This document shows, piece by piece, positions 14,390-25,382 of a DNA stretch of 64,000 nucleotides. Both the position numbers and the translations under genes were made by a program. The stretch covers positions 1 to 64,000 of the forward strand of contig NZ_BOPH01000043.1 of assembly GCF_016863655.1 (NCBI RefSeq). Reading direction: 5' to 3'. The stretch comes from Virgisporangium ochraceum (GTDB taxonomy: Bacteria > Actinomycetota > Actinomycetes > Mycobacteriales > Micromonosporaceae). The first letter of the stretch is position 1. Each line of letters opens with the position of its first letter. Below the pieces are notes generated by a model. The model was not told the origin of the DNA. It saw only the letters and a program-made list of their open reading frames with translations, and searched no databases.

Positions 14390-16528
14390 GTGGACGGGTT
14401 CGAGGGGTTCATGCGCACCGCGACGGGTCACGATCCCTACCCGTACCAGGCGCGGCTGGCCACCGACGGGCTGCCCGAACTGCTCACCGCGCCGACGGGT
14501 GCCGGCAAGAGCGTCGCGGGCGTGCTGCCCTGGCTCTACCGGCGGCTGGTCACCGCGCCGGAGACCACGCCACGCCGGCTGGTGTACGTACTGCCGCAGC
14601 ACAGCCTCCACGACCAGCTGTACGAGCGGATCGGGCGGTGGCTCGACCGGCTCGGCCGCGCCGACGAGGTCGGCCTGCACAACGTCTCCGACGGCGGGTG
14701 GCGGCGTCACCCCGAACGCACCGCGATCCTCGTGGGCACCCATGACCTGATGCTCAGCCGCGCCCTGATGCGCGGGTTCGGCGACGCGACGGTGATGGCT
14801 CCCGTCTCGTTCGCGTTGCTCCACACCGACACCCAGTGGGTCTTCGACGGGATGGACCCGCACGGGCCGGCGCTCCCGGTGGGCGTCGAGCTCCAGCGGC
14901 TCCGCGACGAGGTCGGCACGCCGTCGCCGACCGCCACGATGTGGATGTCGCCGGAGCTGTCCCTTCCACGGGTCCGCACCACCCGGCTCGACATCGACCC
15001 CGCCCGCTACATCGGCGGGCTCGTCGACGCGTTGACCGCCGCGCATGTTCCGGGCACACAGACCATCGCCGTGCTCAACACGGTGGAGCGGGCGCGGGCG
15101 CTCTACGCCGCGCTGCGGCAGCACGGACGGGACGCGCTGCTGATCCATCCGCGGTTCCGGCCCGCGGACCGTCGGCGCCTGCTGTCCGAACTCGACGAGA
15201 CCGGGACGGACCGGATCGTCGTCTCGGCGCGGGCGCTGGAGGCCGGGATCGACGTCTCCAGCCGCACCCTCCTGACAGAGGTCGCCAACGTGACCTCGAT
15301 CGTGCAGCGGGCCGGGCGCTGCAACCGCTACGGCGAGCACCCCGAGGGCGGAGACCTGCTCTGGTGCGAACCGCCGACCGGCGGAGACCCGGACGCGACG
15401 CGCTGGCTCCTCGCTCCGGAGAGGCAACCGGCCCGCCCGGCCGCACCGGTCCGGCCGGCCCTGCGCCTGCCCGAGCTGTTGGAGCTGTTCGACACCGGCG
15501 GGCCCGACATCGACGTCAGCCCCTGGATCTGCGACGAGGCCGACGTCACGACGACGGTCGCCTGGCGCGACGGCGAGCCCTCCGACGAGAGCCCCGGACC
15601 CGGCTGGAGCGAGCTCTGCCAGGTCCCGCTCGCCGACCTGCGGCAGCGGGACCACGCCTGGGTCCGGGACCGGGTGGACGGCCACTGGCGGCCGGCGCTG
15701 GCCGGGGACCTCCGACCCGGTGTGACCGTGGTGCTGGAGGCCGGCCACGGCGGCTACCTGCCCGACGAGGGCTGGGCGCCGGAGAGCCGCGCGCCGGTGG
15801 CGGACCTGGCACCGCCCGCCCGCACCCACACCGTCGCCTGCGTGGCGTGGGTCGGCCTCGACCGGCACCTCATGGAGACCGAGGAGGAGGCGCGCCTGCT
15901 CCTCGACGCCCTGCCCGGCCTCCCCACCCGGCAGCGGGACGCGGTGACCCGGGCCGCCCGGTACCACGACCTCGGCAAGTGCCACGAGGTGTTCCAGGAG
16001 ATGCTGCGCGCGAGCGGCGGCGACTTCCCCGACGGCCTGCTGGCCAAGTCCCGGGCCCCGTACAACACGGGCCGCTCCCGCCGGCCGTACTTCAGGCACG
16101 AGCTGGTCAGCGCCCTGATGCTCCCGGACGAACCGCCGCTGGTCACCTACCTGGTCGGCGCACACCACGGCACGGTACGGATCACCGTCCGTTCTGTAGG
16201 GGAAGAGGCGCCGTTCCTCCGGGGCGTACGCGACGGCGACCGCACCCCGCCGGTCGCGCTGTCCACCGGCGAGCGCTTCCCCGCCCGGTCCCTCCGCACC
16301 GACATCTTCACGACCGGCTCCTGGACCGCACGCGCGGAGGCCCTCCGCGACGACCTCGGCCCCTTCCGGCTCGCCTATCTCGAGACCCTGGTCCGCGTCG
16401 CCGACTGGCGCTCCAGCGCCCGCCACGACGGCCCGGTCCCCACCGCTCCGGCCACCGTGGGGACGCCCGACCGGCCCGACTCATCCGGCACCGCCGTGGT
16501 CGACGAGATGGCGGAGCCAGGTCAGTAG
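14390..16528 (+). CDS. Solitary type I-G (I-U) Cas3-like helicase-HD protein with altered motifs II and III
   Basis: A 712-residue protein from the GTG at 14390 (GGTAGGG about 7 bases upstream; a GTG at 14381 is the alternative). The N-terminus FMRTATGHDPYPYQARLA and the helicase-then-HD order match type I-G Cas3. Helicase motif I is PTGAGKS (35-41), motif VI is QRAGRCNR (306-313), and the C-terminal HD domain has YHDLGK (H526-D527), RHELVSAL and AHHG. At the place of the DExx box (normally WVLDE-Q) it reads WVFDGMDPHG (D153, G154), and the SAT motif III is MSPEL (186-190). So ATPase or translocation function is doubtful while the HD metal site looks intact. No other cas gene or array lies in the window. 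The gene is followed by pseudogene remains. Confidence 0.82.
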   Translation: MDGFEGFMRTATGHDPYPYQARLATDGLPELLTAPTGAGKSVAGVLPWLYRRLVTAPETTPRRLVYVLPQHSLHDQLYERIGRWLDRLGRADEVGLHNVSDGGWRRHPERTAILVGTHDLMLSRALMRGFGDATVMAPVSFALLHTDTQWVFDGMDPHGPALPVGVELQRLRDEVGTPSPTATMWMSPELSLPRVRTTRLDIDPARYIGGLVDALTAAHVPGTQTIAVLNTVERARALYAALRQHGRDALLIHPRFRPADRRRLLSELDETGTDRIVVSARALEAGIDVSSRTLLTEVANVTSIVQRAGRCNRYGEHPEGGDLLWCEPPTGGDPDATRWLLAPERQPARPAAPVRPALRLPELLELFDTGGPDIDVSPWICDEADVTTTVAWRDGEPSDESPGPGWSELCQVPLADLRQRDHAWVRDRVDGHWRPALAGDLRPGVTVVLEAGHGGYLPDEGWAPESRAPVADLAPPARTHTVACVAWVGLDRHLMETEEEARLLLDALPGLPTRQRDAVTRAARYHDLGKCHEVFQEMLRASGGDFPDGLLAKSRAPYNTGRSRRPYFRHELVSALMLPDEPPLVTYLVGAHHGTVRITVRSVGEEAPFLRGVRDGDRTPPVALSTGERFPARSLRTDIFTTGSWTARAEALRDDLGPFRLAYLETLVRVADWRSSARHDGPVPTAPATVGTPDRPDSSGTAVVDEMAEPGQ

Positions 16529-16639
16529 GCGGGCGAAGTCGGCGTCCCGGACGGACGCGGGATGGTGGGCGAACCGGCCGGCCGCCTCGCTGGCGGCGCC
16601 CACTCACCGGACCCGCGGTGCCTGTGCCGGTTCACCCGC

Positions 16640-17299
16640 CACGTGCGCAGGATCCATCCGGTGCCGGCGTACGGCGTCGACCCGTTCCCGGGTCCGCGCC
16701 GCCGGACACGCGGACCTGCCGGCCGACCTCGTCACGCGGCTGAGCACCGACCCGGACCGGCTGGTGCGGGTGGCCGTCTCGATGCGTCCGGGGCTCACCG
16801 ACGCGCAACGCGCGGCCGTCGACCACGAGGTCCCGCCGGGTGACCGGCTGGTGCCGGCGGAGTGGGCCCGGACGACAGTCGACCCCGCCGTCCAGCGGGC
16901 GTGCGCCACGTCTGTCCACATTGGACTTCACCGCAGCGTCGCGATGAACCGGAACCTGGCGGTCGACCAGCCTCAGGCGCGACCCGCTCGGCTACCTGGC
17001 CGACTCGCCGAACGCCCGGCTGCGCGGCTTCGCCGTCCTCGATCCACGCGTTCCGGCGGCGGTGATCGAACGGCTCGGCACCGACCCGGACCCTGGTCGT
17101 GCGCGGCCGGGTCGCGCCGGACGGCCGGCTGTCGACCGAACGCGTGCTCGCTCTCTTCGCGGAGCCGGAGCTGACCGGACGGGCCGCGGCGAACCCACGG
17201 TTGCCGGTCGACACGCAGGAACGCATCCTCCACGACGCCCGCGCCGAGCTGACCGACGACCCACCACCCACCGGGCACCTGTTCCTCGGCAGGTGGTGA
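16640..17299 (+). pseudogene. Frameshifted leucine-rich-repeat-variant (LRV) protein remnant
   Basis: Three successive frames each encode a piece of one LRV-like protein. Around 16700-16960, frame 3 gives HADLPADLVTRLSTDPDRLV then VRVAVSMRPGLTDAQ. From about 16981 the homology continues in frame 1 (DPLGYLADSPNARLRGFAVL, VIERLGTDPDP). From about 17093 it moves to frame 2 (VRGRVAPDGRLSTERVLALF, AAANPRLPV) and ends at 17299. The repeated DPD..VR.AVA..P.LP pattern is the hallmark of LRV repeats. At least two frameshifts break it and no intact start is apparent. Sequencing error could in principle explain the shifts. It lies directly downstream of the Cas3-like gene. Confidence 0.6.
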
Positions 17300-17418
17300 A
17301 GCGGTAGATACGACGCTGGACCGCCGCACACCGTGGTCATACGATCACATGGACCATCGACCACCCTAGCTGAGGGCGCGGGCCTGTCCTCGACCCACGC
17401 GGAGGAGATGCGCGGACC

Positions 17419-18612
17419 ATGCCGCACCTGGACAGCACCACCGGGAAAGCACACCGGATCCTGCTCCGAAAGGCGTTGGTTCTCGCCGTGGTCGCCGCGG
17501 TGGCCGCCGGTTGCGACTCCGGTGGGTCGGGCACCGCGGAAGGACAGTCGGCGCAGCGGTCGGCCGGCGCCGCCGACTCCCTCAAGGGCGTCTGCCCCGA
17601 CACGGTGGTGGTGCAGAAGAACTGGTGGCCACAGGCCGAATACGGCTTCCTGTTCCGGTTGCTGGGCAAAGAGCTGAAGATCGACAAAGACAGGAAGACC
17701 GTCTCCGCGCCGCTCGTCGCCGGCGGCGCCGACACGGGCGTGCGGCTGGAGCTGCGGTCGGGTGGACCGGCGAACAACTTCACCCCGGCATCGAAGCTGC
17801 TCTACACCGACGACACGGTGACGATCGCCGGTTCCGACATCGACCAGGCGGCCGAGTTCAGCAAGGACTCCCCCGTCCAGGGCATCTTCGCCGGGGCGGA
17901 GAAGTCTCCGCTGGTCCTCATGTGGGATCCCGCGACGTACCCGAACTTCAGGACCGTCGCCGACATCGGAAAGTCCGACGCCCGGGTGCTGACGTTCCAG
18001 GGCGCCACCTACGTCGAGTACCTGACGGGGTCGAACATCCTGCGCAAGGCGCAGGTGGAGGGTTCGTACGACGGAACGCCGGGCCGTTTCGTCGCGGAGA
18101 AGGGGAAGGTCGTCCAGCAGGGCTACCTGACCAACGAGGTGTACGCGTACGAGCAGGAGATACCGCAGTGGAAGAAGAAGGTCGGGTGGACGCTGGTCAA
18201 CGACTCCGGGTATCCCAACTACCCGGAGGTGCTGACCGTACGTCCGGACCGTAAGGCCCAGCTGGCGCCGTGTCTGAAGAAGCTGGTGCCGATGCTCCAG
18301 CGGGCGACGATCGAGTACGCCGGCGACCCGCAGCCGACGAACGAGCTCCTCTCCCGCCTGACCCAGGACTTCGGCGCGTACCCGTACAGCACGGCGCGGG
18401 CCGGGTACGCCGTCAAGGCCATGCGGGACAACGGCATCCTGGGCAACGGGTCGAACTCGACGCTCGGAGACTTCGACCGGGCGCGGGTACAGCGCATCGT
18501 TGACGTCGTCACGCCGATCTTCGCGAGCCGGAACAAGCCCACCCGCGACGGGTTGAAGGCCGAGGACCTGTTCACCAACGAGTTCATCGACACGTCGATC
18601 GGTCTGACGTGA
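17419..18612 (+). CDS. ABC transporter substrate-binding lipoprotein (NMT1/THI5/SsuA-like)
   Basis: A 397-residue lipoprotein with a lipobox AVAAGC (Cys32) after a hydrophobic leader, and a GGAGGAGA ribosome site. The mature part resembles NMT1/THI5-like periplasmic binding proteins of the nitrate/sulfonate/taurine/pyrimidine importer class (NWWPQAEYGFLFRLLG near the N-terminus). The permease and ATPase genes that would complete the importer lie on the opposite strand at 19314-20833, convergent with this gene. Its stop overlaps the GTG of the downstream methyltransferase (GTGA). The substrate is not predictable; a thiamine precursor, sulfonate or riboflavin-like ligand are options. Confidence 0.82.
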   Translation: MPHLDSTTGKAHRILLRKALVLAVVAAVAAGCDSGGSGTAEGQSAQRSAGAADSLKGVCPDTVVVQKNWWPQAEYGFLFRLLGKELKIDKDRKTVSAPLVAGGADTGVRLELRSGGPANNFTPASKLLYTDDTVTIAGSDIDQAAEFSKDSPVQGIFAGAEKSPLVLMWDPATYPNFRTVADIGKSDARVLTFQGATYVEYLTGSNILRKAQVEGSYDGTPGRFVAEKGKVVQQGYLTNEVYAYEQEIPQWKKKVGWTLVNDSGYPNYPEVLTVRPDRKAQLAPCLKKLVPMLQRATIEYAGDPQPTNELLSRLTQDFGAYPYSTARAGYAVKAMRDNGILGNGSNSTLGDFDRARVQRIVDVVTPIFASRNKPTRDGLKAEDLFTNEFIDTSIGLT

Positions 18613-19313
18613 CCGCGCTGTTCGACCCGATCGCGGAGCTGTACGAGCGGTACGCCGACATCAACGACGCGCTTTTCCGCCCGTACCTGGAAAAGGCGCT
18701 TCCGGACGCCGCCACCAGGTCCGTCGATCTGGGGTGCGGTTCCGGCCGGTTCACCGGTCTGTTGGCAGACCGGTCGGCGCAGGTGCTCGGTGTCGACATC
18801 GCCGAACGCGAAATCGCCATCGCCGCGGAGAAGCGGAGCCGGCCGAACATCGAGTACCGGGTCGGCGACCTGCTCGAAGTGACGGCCGAAAAGGACGGTC
18901 CTTTCGACGTCGTGTTCTCGGTCAACACGATGTTCCATCTCTTCGCCGGTCACGACGTCGACACGGTGATCGGTCACGTCCGGTCGTTGGTGGCACCGGG
19001 TGGCGCCGCGGTGATCGTCGACGTCGTCACGCCGGGACCGCGGGCGATCCTGTTCCACCGGTGGTGGGGGGTCACCGACGCGGTGCGGACCCTCCGGCGC
19101 CGGCGGTCGGTCGCCGACGCCTGGACGGTGCTGCGCCTGCGGCAGCACCCGACGTGGATGCGACACGCCCGCGTCAACCAGCCGCTCACCAGGCCCGACT
19201 TCCACCGGTACTACTCGGCGCACTTTCCCGGCGCCACGTTCGTCGACGACCTCGACCCGTTCATCTGCGCCCTGTCGTGGCGCTCCCCCGCGGGCACCGG
19301 CGACGGGACCTGA
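18609..19313 (+). CDS. Class I SAM-dependent methyltransferase
   Basis: A 234-residue cytoplasmic enzyme beginning at a GTG that overlaps the stop of the substrate-binding protein gene. SAM motif I VDLGCGSGRF is at residues 39-48, followed by VLGVDIAE (motif II acidic residue) and DVVFSVNTMFHL (motif IV). The acceptor substrate is unknown; the coupling to an importer component suggests it modifies the imported compound or a product of it. It ends one base before the stop of the convergent permease gene. Confidence 0.85.
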   Translation: MTALFDPIAELYERYADINDALFRPYLEKALPDAATRSVDLGCGSGRFTGLLADRSAQVLGVDIAEREIAIAAEKRSRPNIEYRVGDLLEVTAEKDGPFDVVFSVNTMFHLFAGHDVDTVIGHVRSLVAPGGAAVIVDVVTPGPRAILFHRWWGVTDAVRTLRRRRSVADAWTVLRLRQHPTWMRHARVNQPLTRPDFHRYYSAHFPGATFVDDLDPFICALSWRSPAGTGDGT

Positions 19314-20111
19314 TCAGCCCCAACCGCTCCCGCCGCGGGCCGACTCGTGCCAGCGGCCGACGAACCACCGTGACAGCAACCCGAACGCCCAGAACACGAC
19401 CAGACCGAACAACGACGACAGGATGACCGCGGCGAACAGCTGTTCCGACTGCAGCCGCTGCCGGTACAGCTCGATCAGGATGCCGATGCCCGGCTGGCCC
19501 TGCTTGAAGAAGAAGTCGCCGACGATCGCGCCGATCACCGACAGGCCCGCCGCGATGCGCAGCCCGGTGAGGATGCTCGGCAGCGCCGCCGGAAACTGGA
19601 GCTTGAGCAGGCGGGCCACCCGGCCGGCGCCGTTCTGCGTGAACAGGTCGTGGTGCTGGTCGGCGACCGACCGCAGCCCGAACAACGTATTGGCGATGAT
19701 CGGGAACAGCGCGATCAGCACGCATACCAGCACCCGGCTGAAGAACCCGAACCCGAACCAGAAGCCGAACATCGGCGCCAGCGCCAGGATCGGCACGGTC
19801 TGCAGCACGACCGCGTACGGATAGAGCGAGCGTTCCAGCCACCTCGCCTGGCTCATGACGACCGCCGCGGTCACGCCGACGGCGGTGGCCACGGCGAGGC
19901 CGAGCATCGCCACCCCCGCCGACAGCCGCAGCGCCCGGAGCAGCTCGGACAGGTTGTAGCGGTCGAGGAAACCCACCCTGACGACGTCGTGGGGCGGCGG
20001 CAGCAGGAACCGCTCGTCGGGCGACAGGACGAGCAGGCTCACCGCGTACCAGGCGCCGATGGCCAGACCGAACACGACCACCGGCGGGGCCGCCCGGCGT
20101 ACCGCTCTCAC
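19314..20111 (-). CDS. ABC transporter permease (SsuC/TauC-like)
   Basis: A 265-residue membrane protein with about six hydrophobic helices and the BPD_transp_1 signature region (AGLSVIGAIVGDFFFKQGQPG) near residues 180-200. Members of this group move sulfonates, taurine, nitrate or pyrimidine-type solutes with an NMT1-like binding protein, which is encoded at 17419-18612. The GTG start overlaps the stop of the upstream ATPase gene (GTGA), so permease and ATPase are translationally coupled. Confidence 0.87.
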   Translation of the reverse strand: MRAVRRAAPPVVVFGLAIGAWYAVSLLVLSPDERFLLPPPHDVVRVGFLDRYNLSELLRALRLSAGVAMLGLAVATAVGVTAAVVMSQARWLERSLYPYAVVLQTVPILALAPMFGFWFGFGFFSRVLVCVLIALFPIIANTLFGLRSVADQHHDLFTQNGAGRVARLLKLQFPAALPSILTGLRIAAGLSVIGAIVGDFFFKQGQPGIGILIELYRQRLQSEQLFAAVILSSLFGLVVFWAFGLLSRWFVGRWHESARGGSGWG

Positions 20112-20833
20112 GACATGCTCCCGCGCAGGTGCCCCTCGATCTCCAGGGCGATCGACGCGTAGCGCGCCTGCGCCCCGCGGGGGAAGTCACCCGGCACCGC
20201 GACGTCGGCCACGATCCGGCCGCCGCGGGGCGACATGACGAGCACCCGGCTGGACAGGAAGACCGCTTCGGAGACGGCGTGCGTCACGAACACCGCCGCG
20301 AACCGGCGGGCCGCGTACAGGGCCTGCAGCTCGTCGCCGAGCCGCTCCCGGGTGATCGCGTCGAGCGCGCCGAACGGCTCGTCGAACAGGAACAGCGACG
20401 GGGACATGGTGAGCGCCCGGGCCAGCGAGACCCGCATCCTCATGCCTCCGGACAGCTGCCGCGGGCGGTAGCCGGCGAACTCCTCCAGGCCCACCATCGC
20501 GATGGCCTCGGTCGCCCGGCGGCGCCGTTCGGACCGCGGCAGACCGCGCAGCTCGGCCGGCAGCTCGACGTTGCGCCGGACCGTGCGCCAGGGCAGCAGC
20601 GTGGGGTCCTGGAACACGAAGCCGACGTCGTCGGTGTCGCAGACGACGTCGCCGCTCGTGGGCCGGGTCAGCCCGGAGATGACCCGGAGCAGCGTGCTCT
20701 TGCCGCATCCGGACGGTCCGACGACGCTGACGAACTCACCCCGCTCGACGGTCAACGACAGGTCGTCCAGGGCGGTGGTGCCGTGGTCGAACGTCTTGCG
20801 GACGTGGCGCAGCCGCAGGGCCGGAGCCGTCAA
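20108..20833 (-). CDS. ABC transporter ATP-binding protein (SsuB/TauB-like)
   Basis: A 241-residue ATPase. I place the start at the TTG 20831-20833, which has GAGGAAG upstream and overlaps the stop of the methyltransferase gene (TTGA); the frame extends further but that sequence belongs to the upstream gene. Walker A GPSGCGKST is at residues 39-47, signature LSGGM and Walker B LFLFDEP follow, then the D-loop GALDA and the switch histidine in FVTHAVSEAV. The Q-loop VFQDPTLLPWRTV is typical of the nitrate/sulfonate/taurine importer subfamily. It energises the permease encoded immediately downstream. Confidence 0.88.
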   Translation of the reverse strand: MTAPALRLRHVRKTFDHGTTALDDLSLTVERGEFVSVVGPSGCGKSTLLRVISGLTRPTSGDVVCDTDDVGFVFQDPTLLPWRTVRRNVELPAELRGLPRSERRRRATEAIAMVGLEEFAGYRPRQLSGGMRMRVSLARALTMSPSLFLFDEPFGALDAITRERLGDELQALYAARRFAAVFVTHAVSEAVFLSSRVLVMSPRGGRIVADVAVPGDFPRGAQARYASIALEIEGHLRGSMS

Positions 20834-21642
20834 GGCTTCCTCGCGACCCCGCAGAACACGTCGACCTCGGCCGGGGGCTGCGCGCCGTCCGCGAGTCGCG
20901 GCCGCCACCGCGGGCTCGACACCACCCCGGGTTCGACGAGGTCGAGGCCCTCGAAGTACCCCGCGATCTCCTCCGGACTCCGCGAGATGTACGGCGTTCC
21001 GATCTCGATCGAGGTCCGGGTCGCCGCGTTGCGCCCGTCGGGGTCGATGACGTTCGCACCGTCGTTGACGACGAGGAAGCTCCCGGACGGCAACGCCGCC
21101 ATGAACTCGCGGACGACGGCCCGGGCACGGTCGTAGTCGACGACGTTGCCGAGGATGCCGAGCATCATCAACGCCACCGGCTCGGTGAGATCCAACGTGC
21201 GGGCCGCCTGGCGGAGAATCTCCGCCGGATCGTTGACATCCGCCTCGACGTAGTTGGTGGCGCCCTCCGGACTGCTGGTCAGCAGCGCCCGCGCGTACAC
21301 CAGGACGAGCGGGTCGTTGTCGACGTACACCACCCGCGACGAGGGTGCGACGGCCTGCGCCACCTCGTGCGTGTTGTCGGCGGTCGGCAGACCCGTGCCG
21401 ACGTCGAGGAACTGCCGGATGCCCGCGTCCTCGGCGAGGTACCGCACCGCACGCACATGGAACCGCCGCGACTCGCGGGCGATGGTCACGATGTCAGGGA
21501 AGACCTCCCTGATCCGGTCGCCGACGGCCCGGTCGCACTCGAAGTTGTCCTTGCCACCGAGCCAGTAGTTCCAGACCCGGGCGTTGTGCGGAGTCGAGGA
21601 GTTCAGCGCCGGTTCAGGACCGGCCGGGGACGGGACTGGCAA
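20830..21642 (-). CDS. SAM-dependent methyltransferase of the Methyltransf_19 (DUF574) family
   Basis: A 270-residue protein. The frame runs open far upstream, but homology begins at TPHNARVWNYWLGGKDNFEC, the characteristic N-terminal motif of this actinomycete-specific family. The best start is the TTG at 21640-21642 with AGGGGAG nine bases upstream. The SAM site is FLDVGTGLPT, followed by VVYVDNDPLVL. The family is abundant in Streptomyces and related genera; no acceptor is established. It is the first gene of a coupled operon with the ABC ATPase and permease. Confidence 0.82.
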   Translation of the reverse strand: MPVPSPAGPEPALNSSTPHNARVWNYWLGGKDNFECDRAVGDRIREVFPDIVTIARESRRFHVRAVRYLAEDAGIRQFLDVGTGLPTADNTHEVAQAVAPSSRVVYVDNDPLVLVYARALLTSSPEGATNYVEADVNDPAEILRQAARTLDLTEPVALMMLGILGNVVDYDRARAVVREFMAALPSGSFLVVNDGANVIDPDGRNAATRTSIEIGTPYISRSPEEIAGYFEGLDLVEPGVVSSPRWRPRLADGAQPPAEVDVFCGVARKP

Positions 21643-21788
21643 CGACGGATACTCCCCTCGGTGCGGCTGCGCGGGGCGGAGGCTCCGCCGAATCGTAGTG
21701 TCCGCCCGCGGACGTCGCCACCCGCCCTCCCCCCGCGCCGGCGCACCGACCGCCGAACCGGCGCGTGGCGGCGGGGCATCGACGCCGG

Positions 21789-22718
21789 TCAGCGCGGTGC
21801 GGGGATCGGTTCCACGCCCGGGGGCAGGTTGCCGCCGTGGAGCTGGGTGATCAGCGTGTCGCGCAGGGCCCGGGCGCTGTGCGGCAGCGCGAGGTCGCGG
21901 CGGTGGGCCAGCGCGACCGTGCGTCGCAGCCCCGGGGCGGCGAACGGGGTGACGTGCAGGCGGGGGCGGCCGGCGACCACGATGCCGGGGACGACGGCGG
22001 CGCCGAGGCCGGCCTCGACGAGGCTCAGCACGGCGTCCATCTCGCCGCCCTCGACGGCGAAGGTCGGGGTGAAACCGGCCTGGCGACAGGCGTCCAGGGT
22101 GGCGTCGCGCAGGTCGTAGCCGGCGCGGAACATGACCAGCTGGTGGTCGGCCAGGTCGGTGACCCGGATGGTGCCGCCCACGCCGGGCAGGGGTCCGAGG
22201 GACGCGACGACCAGGTTCTCGCGGAGCAGCGGCTCGGCGGTCAGGCCGGCACCGTCCAGGTCGGGACCGGCGTTCGGGAGCACGACGAGGGCCAGGTCGA
22301 GTGCGCCGCGGGCCAGGTCGCGCACCAGGTCCTGTGATCCACTTTCCTCGATGTGGATCTCGACGCCGGGATGGTCGGCGTGGAAGCGGCGCAGCAGCGG
22401 CGGCACCAGCGACACGCACAGGCTCGGCGTGGCGCCGAGCCGGATCCGGCCGCGGCGCAGGCCGATGAGGTTCTGCACCTCGCGGTGGGCGGTGTCGAGG
22501 TCGGCGAGGATCCGGGTGGCGATCGGCAGCAGCACCTCGCCGGCCGGGGTCAGGGCGACGGCGGTCCCGCGCTCGAACAGGGCCGCGCCGAGGTCGGCCT
22601 CCAGCGCGTGGATCTGCTTGCTCAGCGACGGCTGCGTGATACCGACCCGGTCGGCAGCCCGGGTGAAGTGCCGCAGCTCGGCGACGGCCACGAACGATCG
22701 CAGCTGGGGAACCTGCAT
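21789..22718 (-). CDS. LysR family transcriptional regulator
   Basis: A 309-residue LysR-type regulator with an N-terminal winged helix (residues 1-60, RAADRVGITQPSLSKQIHAL) and a C-terminal LysR substrate-binding domain. It is divergent from the succinate dehydrogenase operon, with 70 bases between start codons. LysR proteins normally act on the divergent promoter, so control of sdhCAB is likely but not proven. Its effector is unknown. Confidence 0.9.
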   Translation of the reverse strand: MQVPQLRSFVAVAELRHFTRAADRVGITQPSLSKQIHALEADLGAALFERGTAVALTPAGEVLLPIATRILADLDTAHREVQNLIGLRRGRIRLGATPSLCVSLVPPLLRRFHADHPGVEIHIEESGSQDLVRDLARGALDLALVVLPNAGPDLDGAGLTAEPLLRENLVVASLGPLPGVGGTIRVTDLADHQLVMFRAGYDLRDATLDACRQAGFTPTFAVEGGEMDAVLSLVEAGLGAAVVPGIVVAGRPRLHVTPFAAPGLRRTVALAHRRDLALPHSARALRDTLITQLHGGNLPPGVEPIPAPR

Positions 22719-22788
22719 AGCCTGAGGCTATCGCACGGGCGAACAAGATGCATTGGACGAATCAGCGGTGCGTGCCTACCGTCGCAGG

Positions 22789-23453
22789 ATGGCCATTGCG
22801 ACCGCTCCCCTGCGCAGCTCCGTCGGCCTGAAGATCATCATGGCGGTGACCGGCGGGCTGCTCGTGCTGTTCCTGGTCGCCCACATGGTCGGCAACCTCA
22901 AGGTCTTCGTCGGGGAGTCCTCGTTCGACCACTACGCCCACTGGCTGCGGACCATCGGCGCGCCGGTGCTGCCCGCGTCGGCGTTCCTGTGGATCCAGCG
23001 CGTCGGGCTCCTCGTCGCGGTCGGCGCGCACCTCTGGTCGGCGACCGTGCTGACGGTGCGGGCGCGCCGGGCCCGCCCGGTGCGGTACGCCCACCGGCGG
23101 CCGGTGCAGGGCTCCTACTCCGCGCGCACCATGCGGTGGGGCGGGGTGATCATCGGCCTGTTCGTGGTCTACCACGTCCTCGACCTGACCGTCGGCACGC
23201 TGAACCCCGTCGCCGACCCGTCCCGGCCGTACGCGAACGTCGTCGCCGACTTCGCGCCGGAGCGGTGGCCGGTGACGCTGCTGTACACGCTGGCGGTCGT
23301 CGCGCTCGGCTTCCACCTGGCGCACGGCATCGACAGCGCGGTCCGCACGCTCGGGGGACGGCGCGGCGCACACGGGTTCGCCGTCGCCGTCTCCGCCCTG
23401 GTGTGCGCCGGCTTCCTGTCCGTCCCGTTCGCGGTCCTCACCGGAGTGGTCTC

Positions 23454-23457
<4 letters not shown>
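22789..23457 (+). CDS. sdhC: Succinate dehydrogenase cytochrome b subunit
   Basis: A 222-residue integral membrane protein with about five transmembrane helices, in the cytochrome b558-type SdhC family of actinobacteria and Bacillus. Conserved histidines in the helices (LVAHMVGN, FVVYHVLDL, GFHLAHG) are candidate haem ligands. ATG at 22789 is taken as start because GGLLVLFLVAHMVGN begins at the usual distance; GTG 22768 and TTG 22753 are in-frame alternatives, since no clear ribosome site precedes the ATG. It anchors SdhA and SdhB and passes electrons to menaquinone. Its stop overlaps the sdhA start (ATGA). A separate sdhD is not needed in this family. Confidence 0.9.

Positions 23458-25378
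<1,921 letters not shown>

Positions 25379-25382
<4 letters not shown>

Noticed and set aside
16481..16606. 41-codon leftward frame (VGAASEAAGRF..., ending at 16481)
   Set aside because: Looks like a natural C-terminus but is preceded directly by an in-frame stop and is too short to assign; at most a gene remnant.
14390..17418. CRISPR array or further cas genes around the Cas3-like gene
   Set aside because: No regularly spaced direct repeats and no Cas1, Cas2, Csb or Cas8-like sequence were found in the surrounding region.
21643..22746. Upstream extension of the Methyltransf_19 frame
   Set aside because: The extension is antisense-frame Arg/Pro/Gly-rich sequence overlapping the LysR gene on the same strand; family similarity begins at 21642.
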